The notes beneath the pieces are model-generated. The model was not told the origin of the DNA. It saw only the letters and a program-made list of their open reading frames with translations, and searched no databases. From an uncultured Akkermansia sp. (GTDB lineage Bacteria > Verrucomicrobiota > Verrucomicrobiia > Verrucomicrobiales > Akkermansiaceae), in contig CAJGCZ010000022.1 of NCBI GenBank assembly GCA_904501975.1, positions 1-38,090 of the forward strand: DNA of 38,090 nucleotides, read 5' to 3'. Position 1 is the stretch's first letter; each line of letters begins with the position of its first letter. Positions 23,303 through 30,296 of the stretch are shown piece by piece. Made by a program: the position numbers and the translations under genes.

Positions 23303-24328
23303 TCATTGAGTCTTCAATCGGCGAAGTGAGGCAGCAGCCTTGTTTGCCCAGGCTTGGCGCACGTTATCAACCGCAGCTCGGCGGTCGGTAGCAAGGGCGC
23401 GATAATGCTCCGCTGCATTTTCGAGAGAGAGGGGCACGCCCAATCCTTTTTCATAGCACTGCGCTAAGTGAAAACGGGCTTCGGCATCTTCGGCCTCCGT
23501 AGCAAAGCTATACCAATGAGCAGCTTGCTCCCACGACTGCTCGACCCCCTCGCCCCGCGCATAGCAATGCCCGAGCTGACGGGCTGCGGCGGCATCCGGG
23601 TATTGATGCTCCACCGCCATGCGGTAGTAACGAATCGCCTCGTCTTGCGAGACCGACACGCCGTTTCCCAGCCGACAACATTCGGCATACTCATACTGCG
23701 CCCAAGAGTCTCCCCCATCTGCCGCACGCTTAAAACACTGAGCGCCTTTTTCCGGAGATTTCGGCACAGATGTTCCCTTTTGGTAGGCCCAGCCTAAGAA
23801 GCGAAGCGCATCGGGGGCGTCCGGAGACAAGAGGATTTTCCCCACAGCATCTTCATGATAAGGGATGGAGACGAGGTAGGGGCTATCGCTTTCCTTACCG
23901 CTGAATCCTTCTCCCGGATAGGGAATCACCTCTCCGTTGCGGGCATCTACAAAGAAGCCGACCAGGCGCGGGGCGGAGAGCTTGAAATTGCGCATGGAGC
24001 GGAAGAAATAGTAGTGCCCCAGAACACTGACTCTGGCGTGTTGAGGCTCCGGATAGCAGGCGCGCTTCTTGCCTTCCTCCGGGTGGGCTTGCACATAAGC
24101 CCGCACGGCCTCCATGGCTTGCCGGGGAGACATCGGAAGGCTAGTACTACGCTCGATGGCAGACTCCAAATCCAGCATGGTCAGCTCCCTATCCAGCCAC
24201 AGAAAGCCGGTTGCCTCGGACTCCTCGCGCAGCAGACTTTCCAGACCGGGGTGTGCGGCATCCGGATAATCCTTGCACGATGTTAAGGCAACAGCAATAA
24301 GAACTGTAGGTAGCAGTAGCGATTTCAT
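23303..24328 (-). CDS. Sel1-repeat lipoprotein
   Basis: A 341-residue protein. A lipoprotein signal (LLPTVLIAVALTSC, Cys18) is followed by an N-terminal region (about 40-170) I do not recognise, which includes FFVDARNGEVIPYPGEGF, reminiscent of a PepSY-like or propeptide strand pattern. About four Sel1-like repeats (about 173-320) follow, each of the A..LG..Y..G..V..S...A..WY..A form. Sel1 repeats are alpha-solenoids for protein-protein contacts at the envelope. It lies 22 bp after the DUF1963 gene and is probably its operon partner. Confidence 0.8.
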   Translation of the reverse strand: MKSLLLPTVLIAVALTSCKDYPDAAHPGLESLLREESEATGFLWLDRELTMLDLESAIERSTSLPMSPRQAMEAVRAYVQAHPEEGKKRACYPEPQHARVSVLGHYYFFRSMRNFKLSAPRLVGFFVDARNGEVIPYPGEGFSGKESDSPYLVSIPYHEDAVGKILLSPDAPDALRFLGWAYQKGTSVPKSPEKGAQCFKRAADGGDSWAQYEYAECCRLGNGVSVSQDEAIRYYRMAVEHQYPDAAAARQLGHCYARGEGVEQSWEQAAHWYSFATEAEDAEARFHLAQCYEKGLGVPLSLENAAEHYRALATDRRAAVDNVRQAWANKAAASLRRLKTQ

Positions 24329-24350
24329 GGCTCAGCAAGGGTTCATCATA

Positions 24351-25382
24351 TCAATAGCTATCGGCATAGACGCGCCAATCGTTTTTCTCCGCATTGTAAT
24401 AGAAGTAGTAGCTGCCGCAATCGTCTATATACAATTCAGCCTCATCATCATAATTAATTTGCATCACAAACTCATACCCCTCGGGCATTTCCGGGGCATC
24501 CTGCGCATAGGTAGGATAACCACCAATCTTGTGAGTTTCGTAAATAGCATGAACAGCAGGAGCAGCCTCAAATCGGGCGGGGAATTTCTCCTTGTTAAGG
24601 TTCATGTAAAGGATATTGCAAATATCCTCCTGATAATCAATTTTATGTTTCTTCTCCAACGCCAGAATGCGGTCCCACGTTGCCTCACCGCCACCACAAT
24701 CCGGCCATTTAGGCATATCGTTCGTTACGGCTTCGGGGGTAAGGACACAGGTTTTCAATTCTTCGGAAACATAATCGCAGGGCACCAAGCCATCCAAGCT
24801 GGAGTACACACGGAAGACGCAGCCCAGTGTGGGCTTTTCATCAGAATCCTCACTCCAGGCCTCTACCGGTGCAAAGATGGTGATGAGTGCCACTTGAGAA
24901 AGCGCCGCCGGCACCTCGGGCATGTTGGGCACAAAGATGGTGGCGAATGCTTGCAGCGGATTTCCTTCCTCATCCACCGGGCATTCCTCGCCGGGCAATT
25001 GCCAAGTTACACGGCCTAAGCAGCTCACCTGCCCCTCGGGGCGCTCGGTGGCAGCGGTGCTGCGCAACACAACGGCATTTTTGCGCAATGTATTGCGCAG
25101 CTCCCAGATGGCGGCCTCCACCCGCTCATCAACAGCGCGGTGTTTCTTTTCTTTCTTAGTCTTGCCGGGGATGGATGCCGGCACTGTTGATTTACGGCGG
25201 TGGTACACATACACTCCCAGAGATACAAGCAGCAAAATGACCAGCTCATAGGCTATAAACATACCCACGTTGGTGAGCAAGGTTTCCTTTAACCCAAAGA
25301 CACGAGAGACAAGCTTTGATACCAGCAGAGAAATACCGGCAACTACACCGATATAGTAAAAAATAGGGGAGCGTTTCTTCAT
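24351..25382 (-). CDS. Membrane-anchored DUF1963 (YwqG-like) protein
   Basis: A 343-residue protein. Two transmembrane helices (about 8-30 and 38-58) are followed by a Lys/Arg-rich linker and a soluble domain (about 85-343) resembling DUF1963/YwqG: FVPNMPEVP and LITIF early, then HKIGGYPTYAQ and a terminal IDDCGSYYFYYN. DUF1963 proteins have no defined biochemical role, and membrane anchoring is not typical of the family. The ATG is 8 nt past the last base of a consensus TATAAT, so it should be leaderless. First gene of a two-gene unit with the Sel1 lipoprotein. Confidence 0.75.
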   Translation of the reverse strand: MKKRSPIFYYIGVVAGISLLVSKLVSRVFGLKETLLTNVGMFIAYELVILLLVSLGVYVYHRRKSTVPASIPGKTKKEKKHRAVDERVEAAIWELRNTLRKNAVVLRSTAATERPEGQVSCLGRVTWQLPGEECPVDEEGNPLQAFATIFVPNMPEVPAALSQVALITIFAPVEAWSEDSDEKPTLGCVFRVYSSLDGLVPCDYVSEELKTCVLTPEAVTNDMPKWPDCGGGEATWDRILALEKKHKIDYQEDICNILYMNLNKEKFPARFEAAPAVHAIYETHKIGGYPTYAQDAPEMPEGYEFVMQINYDDEAELYIDDCGSYYFYYNAEKNDWRVYADSY

Positions 25383-25389
25383 ACCCCTG

Positions 25390-25417
25390 ATTATACGCGC
25401 ATCCTGTTATTTAGCAA
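25390..25417 (-). promoter_or_regulatory. Promoter of the DUF1963-Sel1 operon
   Basis: On the minus strand, TTGCTA (25417-25412), a 16-bp spacer and TATAAT (25395-25390), with the ATG at 25382. Confidence 0.8.
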
Positions 25418-25453
25418 GAGAAAAAAGAATCCGCCACCTCTGCCAAAGATATT

Positions 25454-25482
25454 GCCCCGGCTTTCACGAGGAAAACCGGGGC
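25454..25482 (-). terminator. Hairpin downstream of pfp
   Basis: GCCCCGG / CCGGGGC, 7 bp with a 15-nt loop, 47 bp past the pfp stop. No U-run follows on the minus strand, so termination here is uncertain. Confidence 0.4.
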
Positions 25483-25528
25483 ATCCATGAAACAAAAATC
25501 AAATGTGCTTATTGCACACGCGTGCGAT

Positions 25529-26785
25529 TTACTCGCATACGGGCTTGGCAAGCACCTTGCGGAGACGAGCGAAGCGGGGCAGAGCCTCAACAGTCTTCAT
25601 GCCGGTCTCACCCTGGATGAGGGGAAGAACGTAGTCGATGAAGGGACGCTCGATGCCGTTACCGGCGGCGTTAATCCACTCACGGGGAACCTTCTTCTCG
25701 AAGTTAGCAACATTCTCAAGCGGAAGGAGCTTGGTGTTGCATACGTACTGACCGTAAACGGTGTCGCGCTCGAAGGCAACCATCTTGTCGGTGTCACCGG
25801 AAACAGCAGCCTGTACAGCGGTCTTACCGGCAAGGTAAGCCTCCGTGGCGTCTGTGGTGGAAGCCAGGTGCGTAGCGCAGCGCTGAAGCAGAGAGGGCTC
25901 AATGGCACGAACCTTGGCGGAGGGAACGCGAGAGCGAACAACCTCTGCAAGCTTGTTAGCCAAACCGCCGAGCTGAGCGTGGCCGAAGCCGTCGTTGTTG
26001 TTGGTGGTAGCCTTGGAGATGAACTCGCCGTTGGCATCGTGAATACCCTCAGATACAACAACCAAGCACTTGCCGGTGGCGTTGTAGCGCTTCTCTACGT
26101 CGGAGAGGAAGGACTCCATGTCGAAGTCAACCTCGGGGAGGTAGATGAGGTCGGGACCGGCACCGGCGTAGGTAGCCAGAGCGGAGGCGGCGGTAAGCCA
26201 ACCGGCGTTACGGCCCATCACCTCGATGATGGTGATCATGCCGGTATCGTAGCAGGAAGCGTCGTGCTGAACCTCCATGCAGGAAGTAGCGATGTACTTA
26301 GCAGCAGAGGCGAAGCCGGGGCAGTGGTCGGTACCGAAGAGGTCGTTGTCGATGGTCTTGGGAATGCCCATAACGCGGCACTCGTAACCGGACTTCTGCA
26401 TGAACTTGGAAATCTTGTTGCAGGTGTCCATGGAGTCGTTACCACCGTTGTAGAAGAAGTAACGAACGTCGAAACGACGGAAAGTCTCCAAAAGCTTCTC
26501 GTAATCGGAAGGATCCTCATCAGGATTCTTCATCTTGTAGCGGCAGGTACCAAGAGCGGAAGAGGGAGTGAACTTGAGGAGCTCAAGCTCGGCGGGGTCT
26601 TCCATACCCATGTCGTACAGCTGCTGGTCCAGAACGCCACGAATACCGTGAGCGGCACCGTATACACGGGTAATCTGGGGAGCGTTGAGAGCGGCCTTTA
26701 CAGCGCCGAGGACACTGGCGTTAATCACAGCGGTGGGGCCGCCGGACTGGCCGATGATGCATGCACCTTTAAGTTCTTTAGACAT
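25529..26785 (-). CDS. pfp: 6-phosphofructokinase, pyrophosphate-dependent type
   Basis: A 418-residue PFK-family enzyme that phosphorylates fructose 6-phosphate in glycolysis. Motifs: GQSGGPTAVINAS (12-24), FFYNGGNDSMDT (110-121), GIPKTIDNDLFGT (140-152) and the MGRNAGWLTA segment. ATP enzymes carry GGDGS; the Asp in the second position here (GGND-S) is the feature linked to PPi use, and the family resembles long Clostridia/Bacteroides enzymes. The first Asp of the motif is replaced by Asn. Direct proof of the phosphoryl donor is lacking. The ATG at 26785 is about 73 nt inside the transcript; a frame continues upstream without support. Confidence 0.9.
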   Translation of the reverse strand: MSKELKGACIIGQSGGPTAVINASVLGAVKAALNAPQITRVYGAAHGIRGVLDQQLYDMGMEDPAELELLKFTPSSALGTCRYKMKNPDEDPSDYEKLLETFRRFDVRYFFYNGGNDSMDTCNKISKFMQKSGYECRVMGIPKTIDNDLFGTDHCPGFASAAKYIATSCMEVQHDASCYDTGMITIIEVMGRNAGWLTAASALATYAGAGPDLIYLPEVDFDMESFLSDVEKRYNATGKCLVVVSEGIHDANGEFISKATTNNNDGFGHAQLGGLANKLAEVVRSRVPSAKVRAIEPSLLQRCATHLASTTDATEAYLAGKTAVQAAVSGDTDKMVAFERDTVYGQYVCNTKLLPLENVANFEKKVPREWINAAGNGIERPFIDYVLPLIQGETGMKTVEALPRFARLRKVLAKPVCE

Positions 26786-26864
26786 AATATTCCAGAATTG
26801 GTTAATATATGATACTTTTTTGGCAAGCAGCTGTGTACTCAAGCGGCTCGCCGCGGATGGCGCA

Positions 26865-26893
26865 ATTCTAGCAGATAACAGCGCCCATAGCAA
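26865..26893 (-). promoter_or_regulatory. Promoter of pfp
   Basis: On the minus strand, TTGCTA (26893-26888), a 17-bp spacer and TAGAAT (26870-26865). It gives a leader of about 73 nt, AT-rich near the start codon, with no Shine-Dalgarno. Confidence 0.75.
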
Positions 26894-26956
26894 GCAAAAT
26901 AACTGTCTGCAAGAGATTAAATTGTTAAATTTTCATAAAAAAATTAACATAAACGC

Positions 26957-26985
26957 TTGCGTCTAGGGGCAAAAAGTGGTAATAT
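26957..26985 (+). promoter_or_regulatory. Promoter of the proline-rich lipoprotein gene
   Basis: TTGCGT (26957-26962), a 17-bp spacer and TAATAT (26980-26985). The -10 box overlaps an in-frame ATG at 26984, so the next ATG (26993), 8 nt beyond the box, is the likely start. Confidence 0.7.
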
Positions 26986-26992
26986 GAGCGCG

Positions 26993-27856
26993 ATGAAGAG
27001 CTATCTCACACACGCAACTGTAGCCGTTTTGGCTTTATTGGCTTCATGCTCGCCGACACCGACCGGTATTGGTCATGGTGCTGCGCATGGCTTAGCGCCG
27101 AAGGAGAGTCCTGCTCACCGTCAGTACCTGGCATTGCCGGGTCAGGGCGCAATCAATACTCACGCAACAGACACCCATGCTGCGTTTGAAGAACAGGTAG
27201 CGGCATACACAGGACAGACCGCACCCGTACAACCTCAATACAATACTCCGGAGGTACCGGCCTACCCGCAAGCCGTGGTAGAGGATCCGCTGGCCATCCC
27301 CGCCAACCCGGTAACATATCCCACTGTACCCACCGTAACACAGCCGCAGTACCCGGCCGTTACACCGCAGCCCTATCCTGCCGTAACGCAGCCTGCATAC
27401 CCGGGCTACACACAGCCGGTCATCAACCAGCCTGCCGCAGATGGCTCCGCCGGTTATGCCGTACAGGTTTACAACGCTACGAATGGTCGCATTTTTGTAG
27501 AAATGCACGACGACTCTGACAACATCTTCCCCGTAGCATCCATGTATGCCGGGCAGAAGATTAGCACCCAGCCTGCAGAGCCGCGCCCCATCACCGGGCA
27601 AATCACCGTCATCATTCGCGACCCCGACCAGCCCGGTGCACCGGAGCTGCGCCGCTACAAGGTAACGCCGCCCCCTGCCTACATGGGCAAGACCCTCGGT
27701 ATTACCATTTTGTCCGGCGGCCGTTATCGCGCCTCAGTTGACGGCGAGGTATACTACGCCACACCTGAGCCCACAGAGAAACCGGCAGAGGCCCCCAAGG
27801 CTGAAACCAAGCCGGCCACCCCTGCCCCGGCTCCCGCAGCTACTCCTGCAGCCTAA
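26993..27856 (+). CDS. Proline/tyrosine-rich lipoprotein, unknown function
   Basis: A 287-residue lipoprotein: signal LTHATVAVLALLASC with the lipid Cys near 19. The region about 60-145 is low-complexity with repeated QPxYP/AVTQPxYP units; a compact domain (about 150-255, YAVQVYNATNGRIFVEMHD to GGRYRASVDGEVYY) looks like a beta-sandwich; the tail is Pro/Ala/Lys-rich. The repeat section looks like a flexible spacer across the periplasm or peptidoglycan. The family is not recognised. Alternative starts at 26957 and 26984 fall within the promoter. Confidence 0.75.
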   Translation: MKSYLTHATVAVLALLASCSPTPTGIGHGAAHGLAPKESPAHRQYLALPGQGAINTHATDTHAAFEEQVAAYTGQTAPVQPQYNTPEVPAYPQAVVEDPLAIPANPVTYPTVPTVTQPQYPAVTPQPYPAVTQPAYPGYTQPVINQPAADGSAGYAVQVYNATNGRIFVEMHDDSDNIFPVASMYAGQKISTQPAEPRPITGQITVIIRDPDQPGAPELRRYKVTPPPAYMGKTLGITILSGGRYRASVDGEVYYATPEPTEKPAEAPKAETKPATPAPAPAATPAA

Positions 27857-27913
27857 TATTTACACCGATAACATAGCCCTGCACATTTACGCACTGCGTG
27901 AAAAGGGCTTGCG

Positions 27914-27946
27914 GAAGGTGCGCTTTGCTTGCCAAGGCGCACCTTC
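27914..27946 (+). terminator. Hairpin after the proline-rich lipoprotein gene
   Basis: GAAGGTGCGC / GCGCACCTTC, a perfect 10-bp stem with a 13-nt loop, but no T-run. The -35 box of the next promoter (27929-27934) lies in the loop and right stem base, so a terminator-like hairpin and a promoter overlap here. Confidence 0.5.
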
Positions 27947-27957
27947 TGCTGTATAGA
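27929..27957 (+). promoter_or_regulatory. Promoter of the small membrane protein-M15 peptidase pair
   Basis: TTGCCA (27929-27934), a 17-bp spacer and TATAGA (27952-27957). The ATG at 27964 is 7 nt beyond the box. Confidence 0.6.
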
Positions 27958-27963
27958 AGAGGC

Positions 27964-28209
27964 ATGTGCAAACCTTTTAGAGAATACCTGAACTTAGTAC
28001 GGGAGTATACCCGTGAGATTATCACCTTTGTGGGCATAGGGCTGATGTGCTTCGTCTACACAGATTTCAGACGCTTAGCAGAAGAACAATCGGCCACCAC
28101 CGCGCACACCGTAGAGGTGTTGCGCAGCATGGATATTCGCCTGCAAAATCTGGAGCATTCCGCCCACATCACCCCCAACACCCTCGGCCATGAAAACAGA
28201 CATCATTGA
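27964..28209 (+). CDS. Small single-span membrane protein, possible holin-like
   Basis: An 81-residue protein: a charged N-terminus (CKPFREYLNLVREYTRE), one hydrophobic helix (about 20-35, IITFVGIGLMCFVYTDF) and a polar, probably coiled C-terminal half (RRLAEEQSATTAHTVEVLRSMDIRLQNLE). Size, topology and a 20-bp overlap with a downstream peptidoglycan peptidase gene recall a phage holin or spanin-like partner. No sequence signature proves this. A frame starting at 27898 is excluded by the promoter position. Confidence 0.6.
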   Translation: MCKPFREYLNLVREYTREIITFVGIGLMCFVYTDFRRLAEEQSATTAHTVEVLRSMDIRLQNLEHSAHITPNTLGHENRHH

Positions 28210-28774
28210 TATACAAAAGCATTTAGGGGTGGAGGCAGATGGTATTTTGGGTCCCGTTACCGTAAAAGCCATACGCGACAAGCTGGGCATTAAGCGTAAA
28301 CCAACCTGGCCCAGCCAGGCAGAGGTGCGGCGCGGATGCAGCATATTCGGCAAAGCCGGGTGCGAGGCAGACTTGGTGCCGCTGGTGCCCCCGTACACAC
28401 TATACTATGAAGGCAAGCCGGTACGCAGCATACGAGTGCACCGCCTTATAGCACGACACGTGCAAGAGGCGATGATGGAGGTGCTGGAGCATTACGGAGC
28501 CGCAGAAATTCACCGCCTGGGCTTGGATTTATATGGCGGCTCCTACAATTATCGGGCATCCACGGGCGGTTCCGCCCTTTCCATGCACGCATGGGGCATA
28601 GCGTTAGATTTTTCGCCTGCCGCCAATGCCATGCATTACAAAGCCCCCCGCGCCAGCTTATCTCACCCCGACTGCCGCCGCTGGTGGGAAATATGGGAAA
28701 GCCACGGCGCCGTCTCCTTGGGGCGTGAGTGCGATTATGATTGGATGCACCTGCAATTTGCAACACTGAGGTAA
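28190..28774 (+). CDS. M15-family peptidoglycan peptidase, endolysin-like
   Basis: A 194-residue protein. An N-terminal peptidoglycan-binding helix bundle fragment (about 5-33, IQKHLGVEADGILGPVTVKAI) is followed by an M15 peptidase domain with the zinc ligands in SMHAWGIALDFSP (His133, Asp140) and DWMHLQF (His187, with catalytic Asp184). It should cleave D-Ala/L-Ala cross-links or stem peptides. There is no signal peptide, so export would need a holin-like partner; the overlapping upstream membrane protein fits. The YGGSYNYRASTGGSALSMHAWG context is common in phage endolysins. It may be a domesticated lysis module. An inverted-repeat element begins at the base after its stop codon. Confidence 0.85.
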   Translation: MKTDIIDIQKHLGVEADGILGPVTVKAIRDKLGIKRKPTWPSQAEVRRGCSIFGKAGCEADLVPLVPPYTLYYEGKPVRSIRVHRLIARHVQEAMMEVLEHYGAAEIHRLGLDLYGGSYNYRASTGGSALSMHAWGIALDFSPAANAMHYKAPRASLSHPDCRRWWEIWESHGAVSLGRECDYDWMHLQFATLR

Positions 28775-28871
28775 CAGTACGATTTACGAATGTGAGAGTT
28801 CCGCACCCTGCCCTGCGACCGACAGGGAGCCTGACTTAAAATTCGCAATTCCCAACTCGTAAATCGTACTG
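28775..28871. mobile_element. Short inverted-repeat element, relative of the heptamer elements
   Basis: A 97-bp unit flanked by perfect 15-bp inverted repeats (CAGTACGATTTACGA at 28775-28789; complement at 28857-28871). The arms hold two of the heptamer-like units (AGTACGA, TTTACGA), and the interior AGTTCCGCACCCTGC (28797-28811) matches element 15939-16132 at 14 of 15 bases. It starts immediately after the peptidase stop codon. Confidence 0.6.
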
Positions 28872-28881
28872 CCAACAACAT

Positions 28882-28916
28882 CTAGGGCCGGCTCCGCAGA
28901 ACGGAGTCGGCCCTAG
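28882..28916 (+). terminator. GC-rich hairpin between convergent genes
   Basis: CTAGGGCCGGCTCCG and CGGAGTCGGCCCTAG pair over 15 bp with one G-T wobble on the plus strand (a C-A mismatch on the minus strand). The loop is 5 nt and there is no T-run. It probably ends the M15 peptidase transcript. Confidence 0.5.
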
Positions 28917-28953
28917 CTTCATTAAAAAATCTCCACGGAAGGGAGAGAGCGCC

Positions 28954-29136
28954 TTAATCTTCAGCAGCCTTCTTCTTGGCAGGAGCCTTCTTAGCAGGCT
29001 CGGCATCTGCCTTAACTACCTTGGTAGCAAGCTGCACAGGAGCAGTGTTGGCACTGTTCTTGGCGATTTCCTTCTGACGCTTGATATAGGCGCTGCGGCG
29101 GCGGCGCTTCGTTTCCTTACGGTGTTGTTGACCCAT
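28954..29136 (-). CDS. Small basic protein, unknown function
   Basis: From ATG 29136 the product has 60 residues: a very basic start (GQQHRKETKRRRRSAYIKRQKE) and an Ala/Lys-rich tail (KKAPAKKKAAED), like histone H1-type or ribosome-associated tails. It most likely binds nucleic acid, either rRNA or DNA. It resembles short proteins I associate with Verrucomicrobiota genomes, but I cannot name a family. A frame reaching 29223 adds 29 residues that do not look coding. Basic small genes like this are often missed in annotation. Confidence 0.65.
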   Translation of the reverse strand: MGQQHRKETKRRRRSAYIKRQKEIAKNSANTAPVQLATKVVKADAEPAKKAPAKKKAAED

Positions 29137-29317
29137 TGTCTGTTGATGTTTGTAGGAGCAGATAAACTGCTCCGGATTTAACTGAAGTGCCAATTTAATA
29201 ACGCATTCCGTGGCATATATCAAGGCAAAAATGTGTCCGCTCAGGCAAAAAAGTATGCTTCATGCAGAAAAAGCCCCGAGAATCAGCCAAAATAGCCGGT
29301 AAAGACTCAATAAACGT

Positions 29318-29346
29318 TTGCCAGAGCAAGGGCAAGGTGCTAGGAT
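29318..29346 (+). promoter_or_regulatory. Promoter of panE
   Basis: TTGCCA (29318-29323), a 17-bp spacer and TAGGAT (29341-29346). The ATG at 29354 is 8 nt beyond the box. Confidence 0.75.
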
Positions 29347-29353
29347 AATCGGC

Positions 29354-30274
29354 ATGAAGATTGCAATTTTGGGAGCGGGAGCCTTGGGGTGCTATTACGG
29401 CGCGCGCCTGGCAGAGGCCGGGCACGATGTCACCTTCATCATGCGCTCTGCTTACGATACGGTTGCAGAACAAGGCTTGCACATTCACAGCATCTTCGGC
29501 GATATTCATCTGCCCCGCCCGCACATTGCGCGCACTCCGCAAGAGTGTGGCCCGGCAGACTTGGTGATTGTTTGCTGGAAGACCACTTGCAATCCGCTTC
29601 TGGCAGAAGCCCTGCCCCCTTTGCTGCACGAGGGCACGCGCGTGCTGACCTTCCAAAACGGCATGGGCAATGCAGAGGCTATCAGCCGCATCGTGCCGGC
29701 AGAGCGTGTATTCATTGGCCTGTGCTTTGTATGCGTGATGATGAACACACCCGGTGTTGTCGAGCATTTGGAAAAAGGCAACATCCAATTTGCGCCCGCG
29801 CTGCCCACAGATAGCGGCTTAGAGCAGGCGCAGGAGCTGGCAGCCTTGTTTACCGGCACACCGGTGCAAACAGCATGCTTCCGCCATGCAGAGCAAATTT
29901 TGTGGTGCAAGCTTTCGTGGAATATCCCCTTCAACGGGCTTTGCCTAGCACACGGCGGCATTAGTATTCGCCAATTATTTACCATGCCGCAAGAGGTGCA
30001 ACGAGCCGGTGATATTATGCGAGAGGTGTGCCGCGCTGCAGAGTTGCGCGGTTTCCCCCTGCCGCAGGAAATAGTGCAGCAACAAATGGACAGCACAGCC
30101 GCCATGGGCGACTTTATTCCCAGCAGTGCTGTGGACTACAACCGCCGGCGCCCCGTGGAGTATGATGCCATTTGGGGCACCCCGCTGCAATTAGCGCAAG
30201 AATGCGGCGCCGCAGTACCGGAATGGGCACAACTGGCAGCAGATATTCGTGCCCGCTTGGCAGCCCGTGCCTAA
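29354..30274 (+). CDS. panE: 2-dehydropantoate 2-reductase (ketopantoate reductase)
   Basis: The 306-residue enzyme reduces 2-dehydropantoate to pantoate with NADPH, on the way to pantothenate and CoA. The Rossmann motif IAILGAGALGCYYGA opens the protein (3-17). The conserved catalytic Lys is in the helix LWCKLSWNIPFN (near 178-189), and the C-terminal helical domain has DYNRRRPVEYDAIWG, typical of ApbA/PanE. The frame extends 36 nt upstream, but TTG 29318 there is the -35 box, so ATG 29354 is the start. Other ketopantoate-reductase-like enzymes share the fold. The next gene starts 22 bp after its stop. Confidence 0.9.
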   Translation: MKIAILGAGALGCYYGARLAEAGHDVTFIMRSAYDTVAEQGLHIHSIFGDIHLPRPHIARTPQECGPADLVIVCWKTTCNPLLAEALPPLLHEGTRVLTFQNGMGNAEAISRIVPAERVFIGLCFVCVMMNTPGVVEHLEKGNIQFAPALPTDSGLEQAQELAALFTGTPVQTACFRHAEQILWCKLSWNIPFNGLCLAHGGISIRQLFTMPQEVQRAGDIMREVCRAAELRGFPLPQEIVQQQMDSTAAMGDFIPSSAVDYNRRRPVEYDAIWGTPLQLAQECGAAVPEWAQLAADIRARLAARA

Positions 30275-30296
30275 ACAGAGCCACCAGCTTTACCTC

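Noticed and set aside
25487..26812. 441-residue open frame antisense to pfp
   Set aside because: Low-complexity Gly/Val/Leu translation opposite a clear phosphofructokinase.
30007..30017. Further GTGATATT copy inside panE
   Set aside because: A single chance match within conserved coding sequence, without adjoining hairpins.
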